Made by a program: the position numbers and the translations under genes. The notes beneath the pieces are model-generated. The model saw nothing but the letters and a program-made list of their open reading frames with translations, had not been told where the DNA came from and ran no database searches. 64,000 bases of DNA from Odobenus rosmarus divergens (taxonomy: Eukaryota > Chordata > Mammalia > Carnivora > Odobenidae), in assembly GCF_000321225.1 (NCBI RefSeq), contig NW_004450585.1, forward strand, positions 861,657 to 925,656. Reading direction: 5' to 3'. This document shows positions 21,975 through 32,849 of this stretch, one piece after another. How positions within the stretch are numbered: the first letter of the stretch is position 1; the number at the start of each line of letters is the position of its first letter.

Positions 21975-22035
21975 AGTTAGTTAGTACTTTACAAAATGCC
22001 TAGCATACAGTAAGTGCTAAATAAGTGAGTCAGAG
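21975..22035 (+). repeat. MIR 3' end fragment
   Basis: The block acaaaatgcctagcatacag, then taagtgctaaataagtgagt, matches the MIR 3' terminus ('gcctggcacatagtaagcgctcaataaat'). Confidence 0.6.
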
Positions 22036-22199
22036 CCCTGGGATTGGAATTTTCAGAAACATCCTGCTCATCAAACTTAAATTCTCTCTCCTCAGGGTCC
22101 AGCTCAATGTCCAGTTAGTTTATCTGAGGAATCAATTCAAACAAATACGTTAATGATGGACTATTTTTTTTCTTTCTTAAGTATTTGTATTGTTGCAGG

Positions 22200-22400
22200 C
22201 TTTTAGGAACAGTCTAGGAGGCAGGATAGAATGATGCTGAAAAGTCCAACCTCTAGAGTCAACTCAGATCTTTATCACAGCTCTAAACTTAAGTCCCTTA
22301 GCCTCAGGTTCCTCAACCATAAAATGAGATAGTAATATTACCCCCAAAGTGAGGTAATCCATATAGAGCATTTAACTGCATTATCATGACCAGGGGAACA
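22200..22400 (+). repeat. MIR SINE
   Basis: Diverged MIR order: caacctctagagtcaactca, 'cttaagtcccttagcctcaggttcctca', aaaatgagatagtaatatta and gaggtaatccatatagagca. Confidence 0.7.
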
Positions 22401-22597
22401 TGTGTGAATTTCATTGATTCAAAGATATTTGGGAATTTGGAGAGATTTTGGAGTAAGGGAACATTTTTAGATCCCACAAATCATGCTTCCTAAGAAGGTA
22501 TCTGGGCAGCCACAGTTCATGCTGGCCTCAAAAATCCTATAATATATGGCTTCCTGCCTTGTTCCCAATTGTGGTTACATTAGAGATGAAAAAGTCT

Positions 22598-22735
22598 GAC
22601 ATTCATTCATCAATATTTATTTAGCACTTACTGTGTGTCAAGCATTTTGTATGGTACTAACTAGAGTATAAAGATGAATAAGACAGGGAACAGATAATTT
22701 GCAATTCAGTGTGATTAATGCTTTGGGATCCTACT
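22598..22735 (-). repeat. L2 3' end
   Basis: The block attcattcatcaatatttat, then 'ttagcacttactgtgtgtcaagcatttt', gtataaagatgaataagaca and tcagtgtgattaatgctttg, is the reverse complement of the LINE2 3' end. Confidence 0.8.
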
Positions 22736-25140
22736 TCCTCTCTTCCTGCTTAACCAGCTTTATTCACTGAGAGAGTTGCCTGGAACAATTTACCTGGTCT
22801 AATGTAGACATTTTTTTTTTTTTTTTCTGTAGTTCCTTTAGGACTTTACCTTTAAAAAAAAAAACAAAAAAAACTAGGTGCATTTCTTTTCATCTTCCCA
22901 GAGTGGCAAAAGCTTTTTCTCTTCTACTCCCAGGGTGCTGCTGGGGTCTGACCTCTCACCGCCCGGCAGAGACCCCTAATGAGGGCTGAATTGGCCATGT
23001 CTCATTCTGATGAATAATGGGCCTCGTCACCCCTCAGTGCCCTCTAGATTTACTCACAGGTCCCTGGGGACGTTGCAGGCAAATAAATCCCCTGACCGGC
23101 AGCAAGATCCTTTTCTCCCACTACAGCCTTTCCTGGGGCTCCTTCCTGACTCTTTAGCTGGGCTTCCTCAGCCTCAACCAATCCGGATGGCAAACCGCAA
23201 GTACCCTCAGTCCCCCAGATGCACATCAGCACCAACCAGATTTCTAGGCAGAGCCACTACCCCATGAGTCTTCTCTTTTAACATCAGCGTGTCCTCAGCC
23301 TGGGATGCATTTGTTTGTTAACCTGTAAGAATAGGTTCAGTCCCCACATGGGCTCTCCATTCACTAACTTGTGCCCAACAGAGTCAACTATGTCTCCATA
23401 TACAGTGTGATCAGCTGAGTCCTCGGGGCTCCTCTGAAAGCGTAGCTGATTAGTTTTGACCCCGAGCTGTTCTTCTGCTTCCAGACCTTGCTGTGGGTTT
23501 GATGTGAAATGGGAGACCAACCTTATAAATAATGGCGGCGAGGCTGCCAAATGGTTTTCTCCTCGCTTCTGGTTGTCTGTCTTAGTGGCTCTGTGACAAT
23601 CGGTTGGTGCCCAACTCTGCCCCTGCTACCGTCAGGCCCTTTGCAAGGAATTATTTTATCCTGCCTTTAGAAGAATACTTTTGCATTCAGAGCACCGAAT
23701 CGACCAGAGGCACCCGAAAGAAATCACATCAGGTTGCTCGTTAGGTTTGATAGTTGTTGGGTGGCGTGTCATCCCACGCCCCCTCACAGATGATCCAAGA
23801 GTGATTTTAGGCCTTCAGTGCAGTTCAATCAAAGAAACGCCCATCAAATGTTGCCTCTAATCACTTTAGACAGTTCAGGCTTCTGCAATGCCCCAGTGTT
23901 TCAATTTAACATTTACTGTTGTGTGCCTTTGTGGAAATAGATGCATTTGAAATTTGAGCCTGCTCTAATGGGGGGGGGAGGGGAAGAGGGCTGACAACAT
24001 GGAAAAGGGGAGGAAGCCCTCTACCAAAATTTTAGGTGGCCACATGCCAGCTCCATATCTCACACCCATCCTCCTGGGTAACCTCAGGGAACCGGCTTCT
24101 ACTCATTTCCTTCCACTCCCCGCCCAGAAGCCCATGTTCTCAGTGACTACAGACTGGATATTATCTAAACTCTCAGTGAATCACAGCTGACAGTGCTGCT
24201 ATTTCTAAGCCACAGAATCACTCTTTGAACAAAATGCAAGCGCTGTGTCTTTTCAACCTGTTCTTCAACAGCGGAAGCAGCAGGATTCCAGCACTGTATA
24301 ATAACTGTCAGAAACAATTTCTGCTCTGTAAGTGAGGTGAAGCAAAATGTCAAAATATTTGAATACATTTCATTGAGGATATCTTCTTTTAAATTAGTGA
24401 AGGCTAGAGAAGAAGAATCCCATTCTCTCGCATAATAAATATGCATGGAACGGAGGAGCCACGTGCATTCTAATAAAGCCGAGTCCTGGCTTGTTAATGC
24501 GTTATAGGTCCACAACAATAAAACACAATAATTACTAGTTAAAGAGATGCCAGTGTTGGCCTTTTACCAACACCCCTGAACATATAATTCATAATAAATT
24601 TAGTAAGGCTGAAGTCGGCCTGTTAATTAACCTATTTTCTGCAGCGCCAGGGATGGAGGAAACAATTGTGCAATCCTACAAGGCACCCTCCCAAATGTGC
24701 ACATCTCATCGTTGGCTGCAAGGACTCTGCTGTTTGGACTCGTGAGCCTCACCACAGGGTCCTTGCCTTCATAGGTGAGTTCATACAGGTGAGAAAGTTT
24801 GGGGAGAAATGGTAAGGGAATATCTCACTGTGTAATTGCCATATTTAAAAAAAGAAATTGCAGGACAGTGTGCAAACAGACTGGTGGGTTTAAGGGATTC
24901 TTTTTTGAGTCAACATTTCAGGCAAGGAAAGCTGGGGAGAGGGGCTGAGGGTCCTAGGGGACTGAAGCAGCGTGAACAACTGAGGACATGGGCTTTTCCA
25001 CTCTTTTTACTCAAAATCCCTTAATAACAGAAAACAGGCAAACATGTCACAGGGCTGGTAACAGGAAAGAGTATCATTTTCTGCCAGAAGTTAAGAAAAT
25101 TCTGGACTATAGAAAACAGAAGGGATAGGACTGGCCAGAA
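22736..25140. other. Repeat-free block, candidate conserved noncoding region
   Basis: About 2.4 kb in which I recognise no interspersed repeat except homopolymers (poly-T about 22811-22826, poly-A 22852-22872) and a G run at about 23970. It keeps CpGs. Between 24430 and 24640 it carries atatgcat, an E-box cacgtg (24460-24465), acaataa and ttaattaa motifs. Absence of transposons with dense TAAT-type motifs is common in developmental enhancers. Conservation itself cannot be tested from one sequence. Confidence 0.3.
24645..24774 (+). other. Candidate exon, unconfirmed
   Basis: A 130-bp segment lies between a plausible acceptor (cctattttctgcag, ending 24644) and a strong donor (ATAG/gtgagt, 24771-24780). 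Frame 1 is open across all 130 bp, and its encoded residues show no domain. Such pairs arise often by chance, so this is only a lead, possibly a noncoding-RNA exon. Confidence 0.15.
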
Positions 25141-25649
25141 CGGAGTGCACCACAGTTGAACATAAACCAGGAAGAACACCACCCTGAAATTCTATTTTTC
25201 TGAATCCGCTAATATCAGCCTATAAACTAATAGGAAGAGGAGAAAGAGGTCCTGGGAAATTATCTGGATTTTTTCGCATTAGAACATTGAGCTCCCCCTT
25301 CTCACTGTCTCACACTGGACAACAGGTGGTGGAGGTGCTTGTCACCAAGCTCCCAGTTAATAAATGCATTCTAAGGAAAGTAAGGATGCCACCCAAAGAG
25401 CCCTCGAAATTGGGTATAGGACTTGAGGGAATGCTAAGCTCCATGACAGATGTAGGGTAGGAGGCAAAGACATTAACGTCCTCGAATGAGTAATATACTT
25501 CTTATTTTACTGGTGGAGAGGAGGGGTTTAGCGTATGTGGGCTTAAATTATGCAGGCTGATGGAGACTCCTTTCCTCCTTCCAGGCAGGAGAGAGGCATG
25601 AAGGAGAAACAGAGGAAACCCACTCCACTTCTATACATCAATCAACCTT

Positions 25650-26930
25650 GTTCATTATTCATAGAATCAATGGGCAACCAAGGATCACCAGACATTGGAT
25701 AAAAACTAACAGTATAAAAGAGAAGAACCAAGTGAACTAGCATAATGGTTGAAAACAGATAATTCAAAGAACTAAAGAAAACATTAAATCAGTTCTAATT
25801 AGTATCCTCAATGAAATTCAAAAGACTATTGATTGGTAAAAGTAGAACATATTGTTACGAAAAAGGAGAAATCAGAAAATGAAGAATTCTTGGAAATTAG
25901 AATTTTGATTGCTGGAATTTAAAGATTAACAGAAGGGCTAAATAGTAGAAAGGACATACGTAAAGATATATTACTAACCTGGAAAATAAAGTTGAGGAAA
26001 TCTTTTAGAACATGAGGCGCATCAGAGACAAAAATATTTTAAGAAATGAGTTTATGTGGAGGTACGTGGCAGATCAAAACCTAAGGTCCAACATCCATCT
26101 AATTGTTTTTTGGGTTTTTTTTTTTTTTGCTGTTGTTGTTTTGTTTTTTTTGTAGGAGAGAGTCAGGGAGAAGTAAAGACATAATAGAATTCATATTCAA
26201 AATTCCTGCAATGTAAGGCACAAACTTCACATTGAGAAAGTTTACAGAATGGTGAGGAAATTGAACAGAAAAAGGCCCATTAATCATATCTTAATAAAAT
26301 ATCTAAGCCAGGATATATCAACATTAAGACATTTGTTAATGAAATTTACTACTTTGATAGTTTAAAAGCTAAAAGCTGTGTTAATAGTCAGAATAACATG
26401 TTCTATACACACTCACTATTACTATTCACATTATATTGGGTGGCTAAGACATGAAAAGTAATTACTAGATATAAATATCTGTAAATAAACTTAAGGGTTC
26501 AAACTTCCTGTCATTAGGAAAAAGCAAATAAAAAGCAATTCAATATGAGTATGTATTCTTCCATCAAGCATTTCCAAATTTGAGAATGGGGAAACGGACC
26601 ATCTCAAACATTGTTGCTGCGAGTATCAAATGGAAAGGCTTTTAGAAAGGGGGAAGGTATTTATCAAAACTTAAAACTCAGAGATTTGTAGAGACAAAGT
26701 ATCCTTCTAAGCATCTATTGCAGAGAAATACTTGTGGGTGTGCATGAAACTTCAAGCAGAGGATGTTCTTTGTACATTATTTACCAGGAGAAGGGCAGCA
26801 ACCCAAATGTTAAAAGTAGAGAAATGTGTAGAAGAAATGATGATATATTACTACTGAGAGATAGGTTGCAGCTGTAAAAAAAATAAATAACATGGAAATG
26901 CAGTTCTTTGGAATCCTCAGAAGACAGTGT
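25650..26930 (+). repeat. Old L1/HAL1-like fossil
   Basis: A-rich sequence with ORF1-like wording (gaaattcaaaagactattga, 'gaagaattcttggaaattagaat') and, toward 26.6-26.9 kb, the pattern of the ORF2 3' region: 'gcagagaaatacttgtgggtg', then agcaacccaaatgttaaaag and atgatgatatattactactg. All frames are broken. A GTT/poly-T-rich stretch (26107-26150) interrupts it. The subfamily is uncertain. Confidence 0.45.
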
Positions 26931-29206
26931 GATGTTTGGAAGGGAAATAGAGAAGCATCGGGGTAGTGGGGTTTAGAGCTTGTCTTCTGTCTTCTGTGTT
27001 TGCCTCCAGCTCACAGATGTGCAGAGCTCCAGCACCCCACCAAGCCAGCATCGGGCTTCACCCCATACCTGCTTCTTTCTCTACAGTCCGGGCACACACA
27101 CGGCCCTGTAACATTTGTACCAACATTCTTTTCCTGGTGCAATTTTTCTTTTTGATTCATTCTCCTAACCCAAAACTATGCAGAAAGAAACATTTCTCCC
27201 CCATAATCTTTGTTTCTCAGAGAAACGAAAGCGAATAGAATTGAGATTCATTGATATTTTCTGTACAAACCCCCTACGTTTTAAGGGTTTGTGTTGTAAG
27301 CCAATCCAGTGCCTTAGTATCTTCAGTGAACGTCACTGCTGGGAGCGACGAGGAAGTGTAACAGGTATGATTTGGGCAGTAGTAAATAAGGTTGTATAAG
27401 AATAAAATTCTCTTTGTTTTGCTTACAGAGCCTAAACTTGTATCTGCTTCCCTTCCTTCTTGGTTTCAGAAAATTTAACCCTGTTACAGCTGGACATTTC
27501 TGTATTAAAATTTAATATCTTTTGGATAGTCAGTCGGGTCCAGAAAATCTTTCCATTTCAGTACAAGTATTATTACAGTTTCAGTTCCTATCAATTTCAG
27601 AGCTGAACTTCTGAGTTTCCTCTCCCTTAGAGATCCAATGGGCTTGGGCCACCATCCCAAAGTACAAGGTGGGTAGAAAAGTGGGTGGGTGAGATGAGGC
27701 AGCCTGCTTTCCCAGCCTCATAGGGTTCTGTGCAGGGTGCCACTGCCTGCCACGGGCAGTCGTGGCCAGGACCGAGGCTGATATTAGGATCGCTGGGGAG
27801 CATACCAGATGTCCTTTAGACACCCTGCCCGGCTTCCTAGTGTGAGTAATCCCAGGGAGGCACAATCATTTCTTCCTGCCTCCCCCAGCAGGGTCCACTT
27901 CTGTTGGGTCTCCACATCCCCAGTGGAATGGTTTTGGGATGGAGCCTGGCCGACTGTGCTGTCGGCTAATTTCTGTGCCCCGCTCCAACACCAGGTTACC
28001 TATCCAGGAGCAGTCTTTGCTCAGGTCCTTCACGGGAGGCCATTCCATGTTTCTATTGGCTTCTTTCACTCTGGCAACAAGAGATATGTTGCAGGCTTTG
28101 CCTTAGAGCAAACACCAGATGAGATGCAGAATCCACTTTCTTTATTTAGAATCACCCCCAAATTTCAGAATTTCAGGATAACCTCTCCTGGCTACCTCCC
28201 CCTTTAACCGCTCCTCTCAGCCCCCCACTACAAAGCTCCTTCAAAGAAGGGACAATGCAAGTTGTTCTTATCTTTCTTCTCAAATTAGCCCCCACCCCGT
28301 ATTCTTCTGCCTCCTACCCCCAGCTCTCTCACACCACCATGGCAGCCTATGCCTTGTGAATGGTACTTCAAGAGTGTGCTTCCATGAGCTTAAAGAATTC
28401 TAAGTTTTCCTCATTTTTTTTTTCAGCTATGAACTGTCTCCACAGTAATCTATGCTCTTTCTGTTTAAAAATCAGATGGAGGAAGGTTCTGTTGGCAGTC
28501 CAGAACAATAGGACAAGGCCCCTTTACTTAATTATTTATATCCTCTCTGCAAGAAAGCAGTTCTAAAAAGAATTCAGTGACTGAGAAATTAAGAAAAGAA
28601 AATTGAGACATATAATGAGCAGCTTGCAGTGTTAAGTGTTGTCCTCAATAAAAATCTACAGAAATCGGTATTTTTGCAAGTTCCCTATGTGAGGTCCTTG
28701 GTGAGCCAGTTTGGGGATAGTGATAGTTGATAGAGTTCTCCTTGCCAGCAGATCGATAAGAGGTCGAACAATGAGATGTATATTACTGATTCCAGATCAT
28801 TTGTGAACATCTGGCATTTGGGCGGTTGCTCATTTAGGGTAAGGGAAGTAGAAAGGAAAAAATGCCTCGAGAAAGCTCAGGTATGAGATGATGAAGTCAG
28901 CTGTTTTCTGAACTAGTGTGCCCTTCTTATGAAGCCCAGCTGTATTTGCGGTTACTTGGGCTCTGGGAGGTCCACTACAATGCAATTTACAACAAGCCCA
29001 CTGTCCTCCTTTACCTTTAGTTGAATGGATATCTGAGCCTTCATTTCCCCAAAGGGGGTGAAAGTTGGTTCTTGGGAGGGGAGTGAAAAGAATCTTACAT
29101 ATTATAAGGGTTTGTGGCCCTCCTAAACTCAACTCTCCTCAAAAAAATCTTGTTCTTTAGTTTTTAATTCCATTCCTCTCATTAGGGAGAAATTTAATCT
29201 AATCTA
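26931..29206. other. Unrecognised single-copy sequence
   Basis: Includes a GC-richer stretch (27.6-28.2 kb) with a 132-codon plus-strand ORF (27809-28207). The ORF has no signal peptide, domain or repeat-family likeness that I can see, and opposite-strand ORFs overlap it, so I do not call it a gene. The rest is unremarkable. Confidence 0.4.
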
Positions 29207-29275
29207 AGTTTTAATTAATTAACTAATTAATTAGACTGATTTAATTTAAATTCATTGATTAAAATAAAATTCTCT
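29207..29275. repeat. AT-rich palindromic tract
   Basis: The centre 'ttaattaattaactaattaattag' is nearly self-complementary, and TTAA/TAAT steps continue on both sides. Confidence 0.75.
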
Positions 29276-31423
29276 CTTTAGGGGAATGGTAGAGGAAAAA
29301 AACATTGAGAAACATCCAATATGAGCTGAGGCATATACACTTTCCTCCAAATATTTCCAAAAAACAAAACAAAACAAAACCCCAAAACCAAAATACAAAG
29401 CAAAGCAATTCTTTTCTTCAAAGTTCCCAAGATTCTCTTACAATATCCACAAAAGTGAATATTAAATTCTATGGACTCAACCCATTCTTAGTCCATTCTT
29501 TGAGCAGCAGAAAATAATCCACATTCTTACCTTTCTGTTGGAGAAAGAGAACTTAGAATTGTCTTCTGTCCAGTAGTCAATAAGCCATCTTGCATAGATG
29601 CTACTTAAACATTGATCTTCACCTCTCTATTTTGCACCTAAAATATCAGAAGATCAGCAAGCTGATATGACAAGAGATAAAATTTGGTTATAAAAATAAT
29701 AAGTCAATCACCTGTTTTATATAGGTTTTGTTTTGTTTTGTTTTATTTGTTTTGGTTAGCAAAAGACTATTCTTACTCCCAATACCGATAAAGCTTTAGA
29801 AAAGGGTCTTATATTTCCCTGTACTACCATCATTTTCCATGTCACTCTTCTCTAAACCCTGAAAAATTATCTGCAGGAATTTGAAGGTTCTGTTAATGAG
29901 TTATGTTACTTCATGCTAATATAGCTTTTTGTAAAACCAAGCCAAACATATGCTACCCATGGAAGAAGACAAAATCAGTTCATACAATTGGAAAACTCTC
30001 TTCTGTACATTATAATACTACCCACAAGAATCATTTAAATTGGAAAATAAACCAGACACTGAAAGCCATTCTTCTGCCACATTAAAGATCTTTACCATTT
30101 GAAGGTAAATGGTAGAAGATCTTTACCATTTGAAGGTCCTACCTCCTTCTTCATAATCTTAGTCATTTGATGCTTGTACCATTAAAACTGCTGCTCTCTT
30201 CTTCATTTCAATAGCTGAAGAATCTCTTTGATGATATAGAAGAGACTCTACTTGGATCCTCACACATATCTTGGTAATTTTCATCCTGAAGTAGAGTGTG
30301 TCCTCTTGGCTAATTGGTTAAGAGGCTCTTTTCCCTTCCACACACTTTAAAACAATTACCTTGCATTCTGAAAGCAGTGTGTGATCTTTCAAGTTGCCTT
30401 CTTCACTCCTCTTGAAATAAACTATAAATATTCACCTAAAGTAAACCTGGAATATGGGATATTTTGAATTTGTAAAAGACCAAGTAGGAACATAGAGGGT
30501 AGATTTCTTAATTCATTGGCTTCCCCCACTTATTCAAGATAAAAAACTCAGACTAACTTTTCTTTAAACCTTTCACTTCATCATAGGGTAAAGTCTGAGT
30601 CCTATGTGTACTCATCTGTACTCATTAGGTAACATAAATGTCACAGATATTTATTTATAAATCAATAGGAAATGTTGCCAGCCTCAGACCAAAAAAAAGG
30701 GCATGATTCAGTTAACCGAAGGGGTAAGAATATTGAATATTTAGGGGCTTTTACTGACCTTACAGATCAAGGATTGCAATTATTATTGATCATCTATGCT
30801 ATAGGTAGGCATTGTTTTTGTTCATAATAAGATTCCTTTCTCAATAATAAGACATGATGAAGATGGAGATCATGATTCATACCCGTCTGACTGAAAGGGT
30901 CTCTTTCAGATGTAAGTTACAGAAAATCCCAAAATGTGGGGAGGATTTATTGACTCCTATAAAGCCCAGGGGTAGAGCTGGCTTTCAGGTATAATATATA
31001 CAGGGGGAAGTTTCCCTTTGTCTTTCAGTTGGGCTGTTTTACTCTCCTCTGTGAGTTGGCTTCTTTTCCAGGCTCCATTCTGTAGCAAGAAGACTGGGAA
31101 AAGATTCTGAACAATCCTACTTGGACTATACTGGTTATCTCTGTTGCTCCTTGACCTACCTCGACTCCTAGCAATGTGACTTAACACTATGCATGTTCAG
31201 ACTTGTACCATCCAATCCCACTTTTCCAGAATCCTAGACTATTTCTTCTTGACTAACTTATTTTATTGCTTTTTAGACATCAGTGTGATGTTCCATGGGC
31301 ATTAAACATGTGGTTGTTTTACTTTTTAGGGATCCATGGTTCTTGATCTTGGTGGCATAATCGAACACCCAGGCACCATTTAAGGAATGCAATTGTCCAG
31401 GGCACACCCAGAGCAAGTAAATT
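29276..31423. other. Single-copy sequence with small simple repeats
   Basis: Holds a (AAAAC)n-like run (about 29358-29395), a (TTTTG)n run (about 29727-29757) and the 21-bp direct repeat listed separately. No interspersed repeat or gene was recognised. Confidence 0.4.
30086..30137. repeat. 21-bp direct repeat with an internal hairpin
   Basis: The block agatctttaccatttgaagg plus t occurs exactly at 30086-30106 and at 30117-30137, a 31-bp period. Within the first unit and spacer, taccattt (30093-30100) and aaatggta (30107-30114) are perfect inverted arms around gaaggt. Confidence 0.95.
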
Positions 31424-31437
31424 AAAAATCTAGGAAT

Positions 31438-31539
31438 AAGGGGCGCCTGGGTGGTTCAGTCGGTTAGGCGTCTGCCTTCAGCTCAGGTCTTGATCCTGGG
31501 GTCCTGGGATCAAGCCTCGATTTAGATAAAATCTTTAAA
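31438..31539 (+). mobile_element. CAN-SINE with internal deletion and target-site duplication
   Basis: The head ggcgcctgggtggttcagtc runs to ggatcaagcctcgattt, then jumps directly to the tail ataaaatctttaaaa. The CT-rich middle is missing. Flanks aaaaatctaggaat occur at 31424-31437 and 31540-31553, an exact 14-bp duplication. Confidence 0.93.
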
Positions 31540-31553
31540 AAAAATCTAGGAAT

Positions 31554-31997
31554 GAGACACAGGCAATGTCATATTTAAAAAGCTCCCAGATATTTCTAAT
31601 AGATAGACTTAATTGGTGGTATGTTGGTAAATGTTTAACAACTAGCTTTCTGGAGTGGAGAGAGGAAGAAGACCTGATTTGTAGTGTTTGCTGATTTCCA
31701 TGGTGTTAATATCTCCACCATGGCCAATTTAAGCTTCAAACATGACATCACTGAGTGTGGAGATGGGAAGAGATGCACACCACTGGCTCTGGTGAGTTCT
31801 GACACATCTGCAGCACACAATACATACGGGCGGAATCATGGGTTTGGGTGACTAGTAGCTACTTCTCTGCAGCACTTCACACTGCTGACTAAATACCTCT
31901 TTCCCCAAAGTTGTGTCTGCTCGGTTTCTGGGATACAACGAACCTTTTCCGAATTCTCTTCTTGTTTCTCTGAATGTCTTTTCTCCCAGCCCCTCTT
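31554..31997. other. Unrecognised single-copy sequence
   Basis: Short spacer between two SINEs with no recognisable feature. Confidence 0.4.
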
Positions 31998-32015
31998 CAG
32001 ACCTACCTTCTTTTT

Positions 32016-32238
32016 CTTTTTTTTTTTTTTTTTTAAGATTTATTTATTTGAGAGAGAGAGAGAGAAAGCAAGCAGGGGGAGAGGCAGAGGCAGAAGGAGA
32101 GAGAGAATCTCAAACAGACTCCCCCGCTGAGGGCTGAGGGGCTCAGTCTCGTGACCCATGAAATCACAACCCTGAGATCATGACCTGAGCCGAAATCACG
32201 AGTCAGATGCTTAACTGACTGAGCCACCCAGGTGCCCC
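32016..32238 (-). mobile_element. CAN-SINE with target-site duplication
   Basis: Poly-T, aagatttatttatttgagag, agcaagcagggggagaggca and gagccacccaggtgcccc are in reverse order. Duplications cagacctaccttctttt (31998-32014) and cagaactaccttctttt (32239-32255) differ at one base. The head region is partly rearranged (gaaatcacgagtcagatgct). Confidence 0.95.
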
Positions 32239-32259
32239 CAGAACTACCTTCTTTTAACC

Positions 32260-32620
32260 AAACTTAACATGGTTGGTCCTAGGCTCTCCTCTCCTTACAC
32301 TAGTTAATGACTCTGAATACATACTTTCAGCCGTGCCCCTTCTCCTGGGCAGACCCCCAATATCCAATTGCCTCCTCTCCTCCTCATCTCCACGTGTATG
32401 TCTCATATCTGCCTCAAATTCAACATTATAAAAAATGATACCTATGGTTCTCGCTCCACCCCCATAAACCTCATTGCCTTCTAGTTTTCTACAGCTCAGT
32501 GAATGGCTGATCATTCAAACTCTTGGATAAGCCAGAATCCAGGGAGTCTCTGTTGACACCTGCTAACCTTCATATCAAACCATCACTCCAGCCTTTAAAT
32601 CTTTACTTCCTTAAATTGCT
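32260..32620 (+). repeat. L2 fragment
   Basis: Pieces gcctcaaattcaacattata, then 'cccccataaacctcattgcc', gctcagtgaatggctgatca and cagaatccagggagtctctg follow the LINE2 ORF2 order ('aaacttaacatgtccaaaac...ctcagtaaatggcacc...aggagtcatccttg'). Confidence 0.55.
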
Positions 32621-32659
32621 CTCGAAACCATCCACTTTGCCCCATGGTCAGTGCTGAAA

Positions 32660-32790
32660 GAAACCCTAAAGGAGAGAGCTGGTAACTTCCCAGAGAGGTG
32701 CATTTGAATTGACACCTGAAGGGTGAGCAGGAAATTGCTGACAAAGGAAAGGAAGGTGTTCGGGGCAGAGAAAGCAACATGCTGACCTCA
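32660..32790 (-). repeat. L2-like fragment, opposite orientation
   Basis: Pieces cagagaggtgcatttgaatt, 'gacacctgaagggtgagcagg' and ggggcagagaaagcaacatg match the reverse complement of the LINE2 region around 'gaggtggcatttgagctgggtcttgaaggatgag'. Confidence 0.5.
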
Positions 32791-32849
32791 ACCACGACAG
32801 ACTCACAGATGCCATTTACTTCTCTACCTGCCTGTCTACTGAACGTTAC

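Noticed and set aside
32033..32227. Small ORFs over SINEs (also at 20.5, 38.4, 54.3 and 60.6 kb)
   Set aside because: They repeat the same SINE-derived translation (for example VAQS..) at several loci and are not genes.
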